Both the position numbers and the translations under genes were made by a program. DNA of 64,000 nucleotides from Watersipora subatra (taxonomy: Eukaryota; Bryozoa; Gymnolaemata; Cheilostomatida; Watersiporidae): positions 22,352,182 to 22,416,181 of the forward strand of contig NC_088711.1 in assembly GCF_963576615.1 (NCBI RefSeq), in the 5' to 3' direction. This document shows, piece after piece, positions 45,601-58,390 of this stretch. Within the stretch, counting starts at the first letter, position 1. The number at the start of each line of letters is the position of its first letter. The notes beneath the pieces were generated by a model that saw nothing but the letters and a program-made list of their open reading frames with translations, was not told the origin of the DNA and searched no databases.

Positions 45601-48600
45601 TTCATATTCAAGTTGTAAGGTACCGCTCTAGTGAACTAAGTTGAAGTTACAATTTAGGAAATCTGATTGCTAGGTATTTTTGTATCCGCTTGTCTTCAGC
45701 TTTTTCGCTCCTATTTTAGCATTGAATCAGACATGGAGTGGGATTTTGTCTTGAAGAATTTTTGGTTTCATCTGCTTACCTGCTGCTTACAAGCATTAAA
45801 AAAGGTTTCCAAGTGATTAGTTTTTCTCACTAGCTGATGACTAATTAATTACCTAAGAAGTAGGTTGGCAGATGCTCGAAAGCGTCATAATAGTTCTTCA
45901 GTTGCATTGACACTTCAACCGCAATCTCTAGTGTATAGACATGTCATGTCAGACAACCTATCAAGCGTGTCATAACCGTTACAGTTCCTGGCACGCTTAC
46001 ATAATTTATCAGCTCAAAACCTATGATGTCTGTTGTATGATTCTTTGTGATGGAGCTATATTTTCTTGCAACAGACCCATATATAAGACACTGCACTCCT
46101 CTCGCTTAGCACAGTGCCACAATTGCATGTACATGTATGATGTCATTCTTGTGTTTTCTAATCTCTTTCCGTCACAACGATGTTTAGCGATATGATCAGT
46201 TTCTCATGTATTATTTCTATAGCAGCTCAGGAGTTTCATTATTAGGTACTGTCCTTAATCTATTGCATGAATAAGGCATTAGTCAGGTTTTCACATAGGT
46301 ATATTTATACCTATTCATAATACATCAGATAATTCAGATGTCTTTACGTGTCTATGGTTAGATAGCAGCGTATGCATATCTCAACTAGGAAATGACTAAC
46401 TTCTATTGATATCTTATTGCTTCATAAACTACTGTAATTTTTATGCATAAGTTGGTATTTCTGCAAGCTATTTATGCGCTTTCGAAAATTTTCATTTTGA
46501 CAATTACCTAAATTTTTATCAAAGAATTTGGCTTGTGTGCTTTATTTGTTCCCCCACTGTTCCTAAACCTCTACTGAGCCTCTGCGTCCGAGTTAAATTT
46601 TTTTTCAGCAAAAGAGATTTTTTATTCTTCATAACATATTAGAGTTTTAAAACAACAAACTGAAATAAGGGAAAGTGAAAACAAATCAATTTTGACTAAA
46701 CATGCTCGTGACTTCAGTAAAGTATGGGTAGGCTAACTATGATAGAGCACTTGCTATATGGTTTCAGCTTATAGCTAATTTGGGTCATGAAATTGTCAAG
46801 GCCCATATATTACTTCTGCAGTCGAATCTTTGTTTAAACAAATTTCACGTTGTCACGCGATTTACTCTTTCATTTCATTGTCAAACTGCTCGATCACTGA
46901 GCGTCAATGCACTTTACAGATGGAGATAAAACTGCTGTCCTTCTGCAGCTAACTGTCTATTAGCGTTGTTATCCTTTGACATGCATTTTGCACATGTACT
47001 CAGTCTTGTGTGGTATCATACTCTATTGTTGCTGTAGGAATCCCGCTGGGAGAACTGGGCTGAAAGGCAGAGGAACACTGGGCAAGTGGGGTCCGAACCA
47101 CGCAGCCGATCCCATTGTTACAAGGTGAAACTACCAATGACTCACTATTATCAGGATAAGATTTGCAAAAGATTTGCTATTAGAAAATTTGTCGTAACAT
47201 CAACAAGTGTTTAAAACATCTATGTTTTTACCAAGTGAATAAAAAAGCAATATTTAATAAGCCTTGAAGGGAGTAATTCGTTAAATAGAATTGTCCCTTG
47301 TTACAGCAGCCAACTACTTATGATAAGGTTACTTTATGTGCAAACTTGTTGAATCATTTTTGCAGACTACAGCCACCTACAGGAACAAGATTGGTACTTG
47401 AGAAAATATCTGCTGTTTTTATCAGCTAGCCTCTATCAGAGTGGTGATAACTTACACAAAAAACAAGTTTTATTTTCAAACTCTCTTCTGCTGTACCATT
47501 GAACAAACTTGACAAAAAAGTACTGATCTTCAGAGGCATTCCATCTCCTCTTTTTAATTGTGTGATAAAATTTTTTTTTATTTCATGCATGTTAGGTGGA
47601 AGCGAGATGAAAGTGGAAATATTGTGATCAATCCAAATTCATCCAAGCAAATATTGCAGTTTGTTGCTATTGTGAGACGTGACCATGGTGTGTGGGCCAT
47701 ACCGGGGGTGAGTCATCTTGAAGCGGTGCAGCAACTCTGCTGTCCGATTATATTCAATAAGAATTATTGTTACTAAGTGTGTAATACCAACGATATGAAA
47801 CCCCCACAAGGATAGGCGACGGCTATCATATGTGTGGGTTTAATGATCGAGCTTTGTTGGGATTGTCCTAGCCTGGGTTTCGGGGCTAACACAGATCTCG
47901 CGGGGCGGTCGTGTTGCCTTGTTAGGTTTTGGAAAACATGACTCGCTGTTATCGTGTTATTAGCTCATTCAGTCAGTAAACCCCCGCTTTTCACAATAGC
48001 AAACCTTGAATTTCAAATATTTCAAATTACCTATTTTTATCAATTTTGAGATTGGTAAGGGTTGTAATATATGCTTAAAGTTAGATATAATTTACCCGCA
48101 ATCACCCGAATAACGTCCTTTTTCCCTAGTTTTCGATTAATATTTTGCCACCGCTAATATAAAATGACAAAGTATTTCATTGTCGTCACCTTGCCAACAA
48201 GATGGGACATCGGGCAAAGCTGCGTAGTGAAGTTTTCATACTCAAAATCTAAATATAAAACCAAATTTGGACCATTTCACGATGGCGACTATTAATATCA
48301 CGAATGCTTGTGAATGGCAACTGACTGATCACAACGGTGACAATATTGGGCAACTATATTTATTTGACAACAAAATGAAACCAACAGATCAGTAAAATAA
48401 CCACCATTGCTCTTAATATTTGTAAATTCACAAGGGGCTTTATTCAGCATATTTTTTGTTCTGGTGCTATGTTCGGGTTCATCCCAACAGAGCCCTATCA
48501 TTAAACCCCGCCCATATGATCGCCGTCGCCTATCCTGTGGGGTTTTATATCATTGGTGTTACACACTTAGTAACAATAATTTATATTGAATGTAATCTTA

Positions 48601-51600
48601 AAGTTGTTTTTTCATTCCAGATAAAAAGTCGCTTCTTGAAATCGCTCTAGTCTTATCAACATGTCAGATTATTTTAAGTGTGCGATATTCAGGTTTGCTG
48701 CCATAGTTTTAGGTGTACTGTCCTGATTGATAAGTGTGCTTCTATAATCTTCAGGCTTTCTCCAGCGATTTTTAGATAGCCTACAATACTTAAAGCCCAT
48801 GTTGATATAAATAACGCCTGCGTCCTATTTACACATTTATGTTAGTCTATGCATAAGGTTTAAAAATGAATGCAATTTCAGTCTTGTAGAAAAAGCTTTG
48901 ATAAATCCATTCTAGAGCGGATACAAGCAGTTGTGGCATTATTTTGCTAGTACTGCTAACATGAAACTATGGAATACTTTCCCTGCCATTAACCTCTGAG
49001 TACAAATTGTTCATTTAATCATTTTAATGGCTCTACCAGTCCAGGATTCACAAACCTCAGGTTTATGTCTATTAAACGCCGTAGTTTCCAATCTAGTGCT
49101 GATTCTGTTATATTACTATTAGTAAGAATGGTGAAAGTTTGCATTAGATGTTCATTTTTTCTTTTGGAGATATTCTATTATCTTTAGTTTAAATATTTAC
49201 CTGTGAATAGAAATCACTGAAATAGTAACAGGCCCCAGTTCACATCATTTATTGGAGACATTTTAAAACTGTAATATATGGTTCAAAAGGTCGATGCCAG
49301 CTGACAAGTTCTTTTTTTGTATCTTGTAAGTTAGGTTATTGTCAATATTTTATTATATTAGCTTATTGTGAACAGTGGCGTAGCGATTTTTACTTTTACT
49401 GTTTGTAGTAACTTAAAATGAATCATATCAGTGTTTTGGTTCATTTGATTCAAATAAGTAGGCCTTTGGCACATTTCTCTGTCAGTTATTTTTATATTTA
49501 TATCATAAACACTGTTACTGACTCTTACGTTTCAGCACATGGCAGCAATAGTTCAACCATTATCCTTCTAGACAGCTGTTGATATGGTGAGGCTGAAGGG
49601 CAGAAATAAAATGTGCAAGTTACACTCCTAGGGTTGACCGAAATGCACAGCGCACCTACTGTTGTTATTATTTTTCTTAAAATTTGGGATCATCTAGATT
49701 TCTGGCAACATTTTATTTGTAGTGTTATTATCTAATTTGTACCTTTTCGCAGGGCATGATTGATGCAGGGGAGAATGTAAATGTTACACTGCGACGAGAA
49801 TTCAGTGAGGAAGCAATGAACACTCTCGAGTTAGAGCCAGGGAAAGTTTTAGAAGTCAGTAAGCAAGTGGATGAGCTGTTCGCTCATGGGATAGAGGTTA
49901 GTAGTGCTCACCCTAGTAGCCATTCAGGCAGTAGTTGGTAATTAGTAGTTGTAGTCTCCTGTTTGTACTGGTTCTTGGCTTCAACACTAGGATTTGCAAA
50001 AATCTGACACCATATAGCAAGTGCTCTATTATAGTCAATCATACTTTACTGAAGTCATGAAATTGGTTAGACAAGTTAAATTTGGTTTTGTTTTCACTTT
50101 AATTACACATTTTTTTGTTTTAAAATTTTAATATGTTATAGAGATCAAAAAGATTTTGTTGTTATATTTACCTCTAGTGAGATACCCGTTTGAAGAAAAT
50201 ATGGAAAAACAATAAAAATATATAACTCAAATGCAGAGAAGCTCAGTTAAAGGTTGACTCGCAACAAAATTCACATTACAGCTATTTGGTATCAAAAGAT
50301 TCACCATGTCTTACTCTGCTGTGTTGTAGGTGCAAAATATGTTGAAATGTGATTACAAGCTCTTAAAGCTCAAAAATGAACAGTTAATCGCAGCCATCAC
50401 GAAAATGCCGTAGATTGGAATCCCTTTCCAAAAGCTCTCAAATGGGACATAGTTGAACACGATGGCTTCTGTTTACGCTTTCATGCAACCTCATTCGTCG
50501 AAGTATTTTCACAAATATACTTCACGCATTCAATAAAACCGTGCCTATTGTCCTTAAGCGTCTATTTCATCATCATTGTATTGCAGTCACATTGAGCACT
50601 GCTATCTCAAAACCTACCGTAAAAATTCGTTTAATTTTTTAACCTTAGCTCGAAGGAGTGCATATCTTCCTCTGAAACACATGACGAGCCTGTTGGTCAC
50701 CTGTGATAGTCGAAAAATGCTGCAGAAATTGTTCGCGCTATTTGGCATGAAGTATGGGTCACATGATCAGATTACGACTAGATGATTAGACCAGGCTGAA
50801 ACGTAACTGTAAAGTAGTGAGTATCTATATTTGATACGGGCTTTCCGGTAGAACCTTAAGTGTTTGTCATAAACTGTTGCTAGGAGGCGTTTTATATGGA
50901 GCATTTTATTTGCCTTTAATTTCACGTGATAACATCACATGTCAAAACAATAACCACAACTTTTGAGATTGTCATCGAAATAAAGAGATTCCAAACTACG
51001 TCGTTTTCGTGATGACGACGATTAACTGTTCACTTTTGAGCTTTTAAAAGGTTTTAATCACATTTCTACATATTTTACACCTACAACACAGCAGAGTAAG
51101 ATATGGTGAACCTTTTTAATATCAAATAACTGTAAAGTGAATTTTGTTGCAGTAAACCTTTCAGAATTGGCAATGCAGTGATATATGAGCTAGGACCTTA
51201 ATTCATTCAGTGATGGCAATAGCATCTTACTGGTTTGTATCTCAAATTTCATTAAAACAGCTATCATAGTTATATTATTAACCATCTACTGTATGCTAAT
51301 TTAGAGTCTCTGACTTGCTATAATCCGCAATATGTTTTTCAAGTTAATTTTGAAACATTCCCACTGTTGAACAACACTGTTTGAGTATTGCTATGAAATT
51401 TATGAGCATATAAAATGTGTGTAAAATTTAAAAATACTTGTAATGGTAAAAAGTATGTTATTAGTTAAGTTTATATCTTTTTTTAAATTAGTGCATAAAT
51501 AACATGATTTTAATTTAGAGTAATTTGCTCATGGAATAATTTATATTTGATCAGCGTGCTTGCGCACACACAGCAGCGGTCAATGACAATAACAAATGAC

Positions 51601-52117
51601 TGTCATTATAATAAGGTCACGAGCTATCCATAAGGGTTGATCCTTATTTTGTTTGTACTCGTTATAGCATACTCTTTCCTGCTTTTCCTACTTTCTGTTG
51701 TCTAGGTCTACAGAGGCTATGTAGATGACCCTAGGAATACCGACAATGCCTGGATGGAGACTATAGCTTACAATTTTCATGATGACTCCGGAGTATCTGT
51801 AGGGGCTTTCACTCTGAATGCTGGTATATCATACTATTCCTGTTTAGTTTAATACAAATACTGGTAGGCACAACATTCCAGTCTTGATTTGAGTGCTGGT
51901 ACTGGATATAATGTGCATTTCTGTACATACATGTATGTACTAGATTCGAATGGTGCTAGTGTGTTGGTATGCTCTATGGTATCTCGTTTGACACCATATT
52001 TTAGGTGACGATGCTATTGGAGTCAAGTGGACTGATATCAATAAAGATTTAAAATTGTTTGCGAGTCATTCAGACTTTATAAAGAAGGTAGCAGAACTTC
52101 ACAATGCCGATTGGTGA
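39637..52117 (+). CDS. NUDT9: ADP-ribose pyrophosphatase, NUDT9 type
   Basis: Seven exons: 39637-39845, 44006-44110, 47038-47124, 47596-47707, 49753-49896, 51706-51823 and 52005-52117. They total 888 bp, or 295 aa plus TGA, in frame with GT..AG sites throughout. The enzyme hydrolyses ADP-ribose to AMP and ribose 5-phosphate. An in-frame TGA directly precedes the ATG. The first 25 residues are Arg-rich without acids, suiting a mitochondrial leader (inference). Order: [11 protein letters not shown] and [25 protein letters not shown] with [13 protein letters not shown]; then the Nudix box, G172-MIDAG-E178 then R186-EFSEE-A192; then [18 protein letters not shown] and [12 protein letters not shown]. 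The REFSEE catalytic core is intact, unlike the altered box of the vertebrate TRPM2 NUDT9-H domain, and no channel exons are present. Human NUDT9 is about 350 aa; the difference is mostly at the N-terminus. Confidence 0.95.
39905..40030. repeat. Imperfect short tandem repeat (CAGTTGTGATATA type)
   Basis: Five or so degenerate copies of an 11-18 bp motif (ACAGTTGTAATATA) at the start of NUDT9 intron 1. Confidence 0.65.
40314..40765. mobile_element. hAT MITE with perfect 14-bp ends and 8-bp target duplication
   Basis: Both ends are CATACTTGCCAAGT in inverted orientation, with no mismatch. The duplication GCTATGCC is exact (40306-40313 and 40766-40773). It is 452 bp with no coding capacity. Eight-base duplications place it with hAT elements. 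It lies in NUDT9 intron 1, and its intact ends and duplication suggest a fairly recent insertion. Confidence 0.88.
41271..41799. mobile_element. hAT-like MITE (CAGGGGTAGGGAACCT ends)
   Basis: The right end, inverted, reads CAGGGGTAGGGAACCTATAA and has a GGCTCGAG motif inside. The left end reads CTAGGGGTCAGGAACCTTTT with GAGAGAGCC. These are typical hAT termini. No clean 8-bp duplication is visible, so one end may be altered. It lies in NUDT9 intron 1. Confidence 0.7.
41931..42046. repeat. 39-bp tandem repeat, three copies
   Basis: The unit starts CATGTAAGAGGCTATCATGC and recurs at 41931, 41970 and 42009 with a single visible change (GCGG to GTGG). Confidence 0.95.
44330..44595. repeat. Degenerate ~19-bp tandem repeat in NUDT9 intron 2
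   Basis: About 12 imperfect copies of CTATGTAGACATGCTTCGG alternate with CTATGTAGATATGCTTCTT, so the repeat has a two-unit substructure. Confidence 0.85.
44600..46980. other. Rest of NUDT9 intron 2, nothing recognised
   Basis: No exon, transposon end or tandem repeat was recognised. The open frame at 45941-46195 has no conserved features. Confidence 0.5.
47762..48582. mobile_element. MITE with ~110-bp inverted ends in NUDT9 intron 4
   Basis: The two arms are near-identical inverted copies. Each runs AATTATTGTTACTAAGTGTG, then GATAGGCGACGGC, ATGATCGAGCT (or ATGATAGGGCT) and GTTGGGAT. The total is about 821 bp, and the foldback would form a long hairpin in RNA. It starts only 54 bp after the exon 4 donor. 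No coding sequence is seen, and no target duplication is clear. Confidence 0.85.
50247..51160. mobile_element. Long-TIR MITE with TTAA edge, copy 1
   Basis: The left arm starts TTAAAGGTTGACTCGCAACA and the right arm, inverted, starts AAGGTTTACTGCAACAAAAT. The arms are about 150-200 bp and include TTTGGTATCAAAAGATTCAC and GTTGTAGGTGCAAAATATGT. It is highly similar to the element at 62.06 kb. The TTAA is intact on the left, changed to TTCA on the right. It lies in NUDT9 intron 5. Confidence 0.85.
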
Positions 52118-55100
52118 TTCTCAACCTTACGAAAGTTCAATCATCTCCATCATTGCTCTAAGTCTAAAATATGTAGTGCTTGTCTGATGCAAGTCTTCTT
52201 TAACGACACAGGACATGTTATATGGACGTCTGCTGCTGTTTGATGTGATGAACCTAGGTTTTTTATTTAAATCAATTAATTATATAGGTCCCAAATTAAA
52301 AAAACCAAGTCAAAATATGGTATATTATTTTATAGGTTTCAGTGTTCTTAAGCCATTAAGAGTGCTGAAGCTTCCATTAATACAGGACAATTGTTTCACG
52401 AGTTTTCCCACGTCGAAGTGACATAGATTAATATAGTTATAAAAGTTAATATAGTCAACATAGATTACTGTTTTTTGGATGTTGTTGCAACAGAAGACCA
52501 ATTGTTACTGAGACATTTATCTATCATTGTTTGTAGCTGAGTATTTAATTGTTTAAATAGTAGAACTGTGTAACATAGCCCAAGTGTTCCAAGCTCTGTG
52601 TAACATAGCCCAAGTGTTCCAAGCTCTGTGTAACATAGCCCAAGTGTTCCAAGCTCTGTGTAACATAGCCCAAGTGTTCCAAGCTCCGTTGTGTTGAAAT
52701 GTCTGACAGTGATTTATGTATGCTCCAATTTTTTGTAGCTCACTTGAACACCTAAACATTCCTTTACCATGGGTATCATGCTTAGAAACCTGTATTGCTG
52801 TATTTAATTATATGTGACTATTTTTCTGCTATGTGAAATATTTTGTTATATTGTTTCTTTTGCTTTGTCAAAATTACATCTACTTTATATTGCAACACTA
52901 AAAATTATATTGCATTGTTATTGGAAATCGTAAATGTTATTAAACTGATAAAAATCTTCATATGCAGACAACGATATGTGATCTGAATAAACTTTATGCG
53001 CAATTTTTGACGGAGCTCGCAGATAACCGAAGACACAGTTTTAACCAACGTAAATGTATAAGATAAATTTTAAATTTTTTAGAGTCATCTCCACGGTTTA
53101 CTTTTGCGTCTTTCTATAGCTGGGTGATTCGGCAACCGTTGACGTACGATGTTTACGATAATCGTATATACTGCGCAACATAAATATGTAGCGATTAAAC
53201 ATCCGATTTAACAACTTAGCTTGTGGCCTAATCACTGTCCAAAAAATAATAATGAAAGAAATTGCAAGTTTCAACTATTCCTTCATCGTGTGATGACGCT
53301 TTTTGTAAAAGCTTCGAGAAGACGTTGTCACTTGTTCCATTCATCTAGCGCTTGTACTACTTAATGCACATTGTTCAGCTAAATAAGTACCAGTCGGGCT
53401 TGTGACATATTCAGTTGTTTATAGTGTCTAATGCGTTGTTCATAACAGCGCATTTTGAAGAGGGTAATTATTGCCTTCATTCGTTTGTACATTCAGGTAA
53501 GCTTTACGTTATAAAATAAAAGGCCTAGGAATCTGGTGAACCACGTTTTATTTGCTTGTTTTGCTCTCTAGTTCTTTGTATTACCCCTTTTCGTTTGACT
53601 AATGTGCTAAACTGTTGATACTGCTTTTCATCATCATAACGCCCAAAGTAGTTTCCTGATCAACGATTCAAATCGCGTATCATTTTACGTATATATCACT
53701 ATGCGCTTTCAGATCGTTCTTCTACATGTAATTAATTAGAAATAGTTAAAAAGCTAAGAAAATATGAAATCCATATTAATGTAAGAGAAAGTTAACTTTT
53801 ATTGTTGTGCAGGTTTCATTTGCTTATAAAGTTATAAACAAGTTAGTAAAGATGTCATAGTCATGCTATATATTAACAGCTGAGGCGTTTGTTATTATAA
53901 TTACAGAGAAACAAATGTTGCGTTAATTTATTATTTGAGAAGTCTTGCATTTTTAGCTGAACATGTGTAAACAAGTTGCACAGGTAAACAGTTGCACAAA
54001 TGTGCGCATGGCATAGGTTGTGCTGACAATCACTCACAAGTTGAACGAGGCAGTAAGGTGAAAGTTATTTTTAAGAAGAATAGCAAATGAAAACAAGCAC
54101 ACATAGCGGTTTGAAAAAGATATAACAGTTACATGTAAAATTGGTTAATAGACACGGTCTCATTAGTCCTTATTACAGAGCTTGGCAGTTTTAACTTGAG
54201 TGACACCATGTTTGCAGTGAAAGACCGAAAAGAATTCCATTTGCTCAAAACATGAATATATAAATTTATGAAAGCTATTCATAACATTTTTAATGCCTAT
54301 TTAGTTTATCAACCCTTCTGAGCCATGGTTCAATAACATTTTAGAGGCAGTATTGTGTTTGCCAACTTGGCATGTGTCACCCAGTTTCTAGTATGCTGTT
54401 CCGTACAATGTGCCATTTGGGAGAAAATGATTCCTTAAATTCTTAGCTGTTGTCTTTTCATTTGTTGGAAAGGGTTGAAGTCTGTGAATGCTTGATATGT
54501 CCTACATAATAAATAGAGTTTATGAAACAAAAATTTAATGGCATGGGCCTACTAAATGCAAGTTGTTTATGGTTTATGGTTTCGATAAAAAGTAGGCAGG
54601 TTATTTTTATAGTAAATTTTTTCGCTGTGAAATAGCGCTGTTCTGAAGTGTTTTTATTTGTGCATAATATGAATTGTATTTAACAATCGTTTAAATATGT
54701 TTCCATTTCAACTCTCTTTAGATCTCCGAGCAACCTCATGCCAAATGAGGTTTGTTTTATGATCAATTAAATGCTTTCGTGTTGTAGGCAAACATTGTAT
54801 GTGTTGTTAAAATACATTTAGACAGTTGATAAATATTATATATACTAGAGAAATGAGAGACACACCGAAGGCAACAATCTCCCGTAGAAATTCATATACT
54901 ACATGGATGCAAGCCAAAATTACTAGTGAATCTTTCTGTTTGTATGAGAATTTTACATTTTAATACTAATTACAACATGTCGTAATATAATTAAAAAAGT
55001 GTTTTGTAATGTATAAATTTAAGCATACTGTTCTTTTACATTTTAATATCTATAAATGTTTGTATATATTAGGTATGTCTGTTTATCTGCTCTGATTTTA

Positions 55101-55474
55101 GCATGTGCTTGCGCGACATATTGCATATTATGACTATATGAAAATAAAATAAAGTTGTCTTAATAACTATTATTATGCAGTGTCAGATGTTCATTTCTTA
55201 AACTCTAGACAGTTTATAAACAAACAAACTGACAGCATGTAGATAGCTATATCATAATAGCCAGTCACTCAGTAAGTGAAATTATGGTGAAGTCTATTAA
55301 CTGAAATAGAACCTTCTCATCACCGAAATAATACGGAGCATAGATCAAACTCTCTCAGAATGTACATGTAAAAAATGTTTCAACCTTATAGGAAACTCTA
55401 ACATTATCTTATACAGCAATTAGTTATACGTGTAATCTATAAGGATTTACTCAATGATCTCTCATTGACGTTAG
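52118..55474. other. Intergenic region between NUDT9 and BFAR
   Basis: It holds the NUDT9 3' UTR, a 30-bp tandem repeat at 52566-52686, and a possible polyadenylation signal AATAAA at 52986-52991. No further exon was recognised. The BFAR promoter should lie in the right part, but no motif stands out. Confidence 0.5.
52566..52686. repeat. 30-bp tandem repeat, four copies, downstream of NUDT9
   Basis: Four identical or nearly identical units begin CTGTGTAACATAGCCCAAGT and continue GTTCCAAGCT. As 30 is divisible by three, the minus strand stays open and reads a repeated AWNTWAMLHR decapeptide. That is probably chance, as no gene context supports it. Confidence 0.95.
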
Positions 55475-58054
55475 ATGGAATCTGAAGATGGTAGTGGAGA
55501 TCGATTGGATGACAGAGAGAATGGTACGGAGTTGAGTTGTCTCGATGAAAACAAAACTCTAACTCCCCGTGATTCTACAAGCTGTCTTTCTGCCTTAGAA
55601 GAAGAGTTAACATGTGCTATTTGTTTTGAGTTAATTGTGATGCCAACAAGTCTTACATGTGGTCACACATACTGCAGACACTGCCTTGCACACTGGTGTG
55701 ATGTTGGTAAGAGGATGGAATGTCCTTCATGCAGAGAGGTAAACAGCTAATGAAGTATACTATGTTAGGTACAATTTGCTGTTGATGCTGTTTGCATTGC
55801 GTAAGGCCTACTCTCATATTTATGACGTGGCATTTTCGTCCATCACTGCGTTTATCGTCTTCATTGGTAGTATGAATGAAGCATAAGAAGCTCTCTCAGC
55901 TGTCAGCTCATATCTAAGCAATGATATAGGTTAGTATGTGGCCCAACAGCTGTGTTAGGTATTTACGGTCAGATGAAATGCAGCTAGGGAATGTACATTC
56001 AGTAGACGCCAAAGTTGTGCCCAATCTATGCCTTAACGTAACATGTTAAATGGGAGAATATTTTACAAATTGTTCTATGGTTTAGATTAAGAAGACATGA
56101 TTTAATCAGTTAGGTTGGGGTGTGGTTCAACAGATATAGTGTGGGTCAACAGATATAGTGTGGGTCAACAGATATAGTGTGGGTCAACAGATATCATGTG
56201 GGTCAACAGATATCATGTGGGTCAACAGATATCATGCCGAGTATGTCATGTATAGTCAACCTCTTCTCATTGTCCTAACCTAGCACCTAATAATCATTCA
56301 ACTCTGTTCTCAAAGTCTTTTCCAACTTATTTCATTTAAAGTTCCTCAATGTTTAAGAAGAGAGACTGAAAGACAACACTGAAAGGTAAATGTAAATAAA
56401 TATAAAATTGTCAAGAGATATGTAAGCCAAGTTTGTTGAACTTTGTCTGATTCGAACACGAGTAAGTTACGCAGCATATTTATTTACCATCTTTACCTAT
56501 CACCTGTCTTTAATGTAATAACGATAAAAAAACTTTTTATTCTATCTAAATTTTGCTTATGTCCTTTAAATTACATCTTTCTAGATTGTACTTCTTGTAT
56601 TGCTATCTGTAATTGTCTGCAGTATTAATTAAAGACAATTACATTAATACAGTTGAAGTTTTATTAAAGTAAGTTGGAGGCTAAAATATTTATAAATTAC
56701 AGTATGTTTTTATCGAAATATTTGCTCTAACATGTAAATGTTCTAATATAAGCAGGTCTTGAAATGAACAAAATTCGTATGTAGATGTTTCACTATATAA
56801 ATGTCAACAATATAAGCACAACCGTAATTAATCATCGCAAGTTAACCTAAACTTTGAGTTATTGCTGCGATTAATACTGTATTATTATCATTGCTAGTTA
56901 AATAGTTTGTATCAACAAACTTCTGTTGTATTATGTTAATAAGTATCTAGGCCTGAATGGAGTGTCTCATCATTTAGAAATAATTGAATAGTTTAATGAT
57001 GAATGAACTAACTTCTGCATTCTGTACGAGTTTGTTTATCAAAATGTAACCATATATCGGGTTGTCTGCTAAATGTTAGGTAACTTTAAGGTAAAAGAAT
57101 AACAATATTGCATTTGCACAACTTGTCGAAATTGTTTAATTAACAAAGTGCAACCAGAAATGCTGGAAGTGTTTTCATTGGAATTTATAAGAGTTGCCTT
57201 CTTTGATAAGCTTTTGCTTACATCTACATGCAAGTAAACTGGAAAGACAACTCATAAAGGTGTGAGTTTTGCTTCACAGTCACAGTCCAATTAAATCACT
57301 TTACTAAGAAAACTTCCCACTGTTGATTTAGGAAGTAAAAAATAGTTTAGTTTAGAATTTTGGGTTTACTATTTAAAAATTATGTTATCTTTTAATATCG
57401 ACATTATTTATTTGTATCAATTTGTTAATAAAATAGAACAATATTTTCCTGATGTGTTTTGATCAGATATAGTGTAAGTCTTCCAGTTACCAGGATACGG
57501 CCTTACCTCAAAAGTCTTGTTTGCAAATTTGCTTGATTTTCAAATTTTTTTTCTTTTAAAGCAGCATATTTCAATAATCCACGGTAATCCAAATTGCGGC
57601 TAAGCGCATCACACTGACAATGATACACTGTTATCTTGTTTTCGATTTGCAGAAATTAGTTGGCTTACCCCAAGAAAATGTGCAAATCAAGTCTTCGATT
57701 CAAAAACTGTTCCCAGAAAAATATGATTATCGACTTGAGTCAACTATGGCAAGTGCTGAAAATGTGAATGCTATTGAAGGGTATGTTGCATTCTAGTAGC
57801 TCCTTATCTCAAACACTTACTATGATATCTGGATTTTATATTTGCTTTTGCTTGCTGGCCAGTTTTGCAGGTGTAGCATAATTATATCGTACATATGTAA
57901 AGATTGTGATATATTAATTTTACAGTTTCGAAGCTTTGGTAAAGAAACACCGTGATGAAGAGGACATCACAGCAGCTTCCTGTGGCTTCTTCATAGGTGT
58001 GGTCATAGCTATTGTTGCTATAGCAACGGTGTACTTCATGATGTTTGGCTTTGG
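55475..58054 (+). CDS. BFAR: Bifunctional apoptosis regulator-like RING E3 ligase (BFAR), 5' part
   Basis: Three exons: 55475-55738, 57653-57780 and 57926-58054, in frame, ending in phase 2 before a strong donor (GTAAGT). An in-frame TAG directly precedes the ATG. An acidic, Ser-rich N-terminus (1-45) leads to a C3HC4 RING: C47, C50, C62, H64, C67, C70, C83, C86. The linker reads SSIQKLFPEKYDYRLES (compare the IEKLFPDAIRLR region of human BFAR), then DEEDITAASCG and a hydrophobic span at about 150-173. RING-linker-single span in that order matches BFAR, an ER-membrane ubiquitin ligase that modulates cell death. The SAM domain and C-terminal spans are absent from the rest of the window as far as I can read, so the gene probably continues beyond 64 kb. 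Another RING-TM protein is possible but fits less well. Confidence 0.8.
56121..56236. repeat. 19-bp tandem repeat, about six copies, in BFAR intron 1
   Basis: The unit TGTGGGTCAACAGATATAG recurs. The first copies end ATAG and the last three end ATCA, so the array shows two sub-types in order. Confidence 0.95.
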
Positions 58055-58314
58055 GTAAGTCTTCAGCGATATAAGAAAGGTTGTATATTCGTGTTGCTAT
58101 GTCTACAATCATAGTTCGGGTTGCATTGGCCAATTGACTGAATTGAGCCCGACCTTACTTGCAGTGGGCCTGCTTTTTCACAATACACGAAGATAAACCA
58201 TAGAGAAAGTCTAGAACTCTGGCAGTCTGATCTTGTAACTCTTCCTTTATGCAAAAACTTTTTAATTTCATGGAACACTGCTCCTGTAGTGCAGATTGTT
58301 ATGCATGTATATAG

Positions 58315-58390
58315 GTCAGTCAGTTTAGCACAGTTAGTAGAGCATTAATATAGCAAATGTAATGTCAAGAGTTCAAACCCTGAGCATAGA
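58315..58390 (+). repeat. tRNA-like SINE head
   Basis: Box A-like TTTAGCACAGTTAGTAGAGC and box B AGAGTTCAAACCCTG are spaced as in a tRNA, but the arms do not pair well. It is probably a SINE remnant in the intron after BFAR exon 3. Confidence 0.45.

Noticed and set aside
47558..47776. NUDT9 coding sequence reading past 47707
   Set aside because: The frame continues into the intron, but similarity stops exactly at a GTGAGT donor and resumes at 49753.
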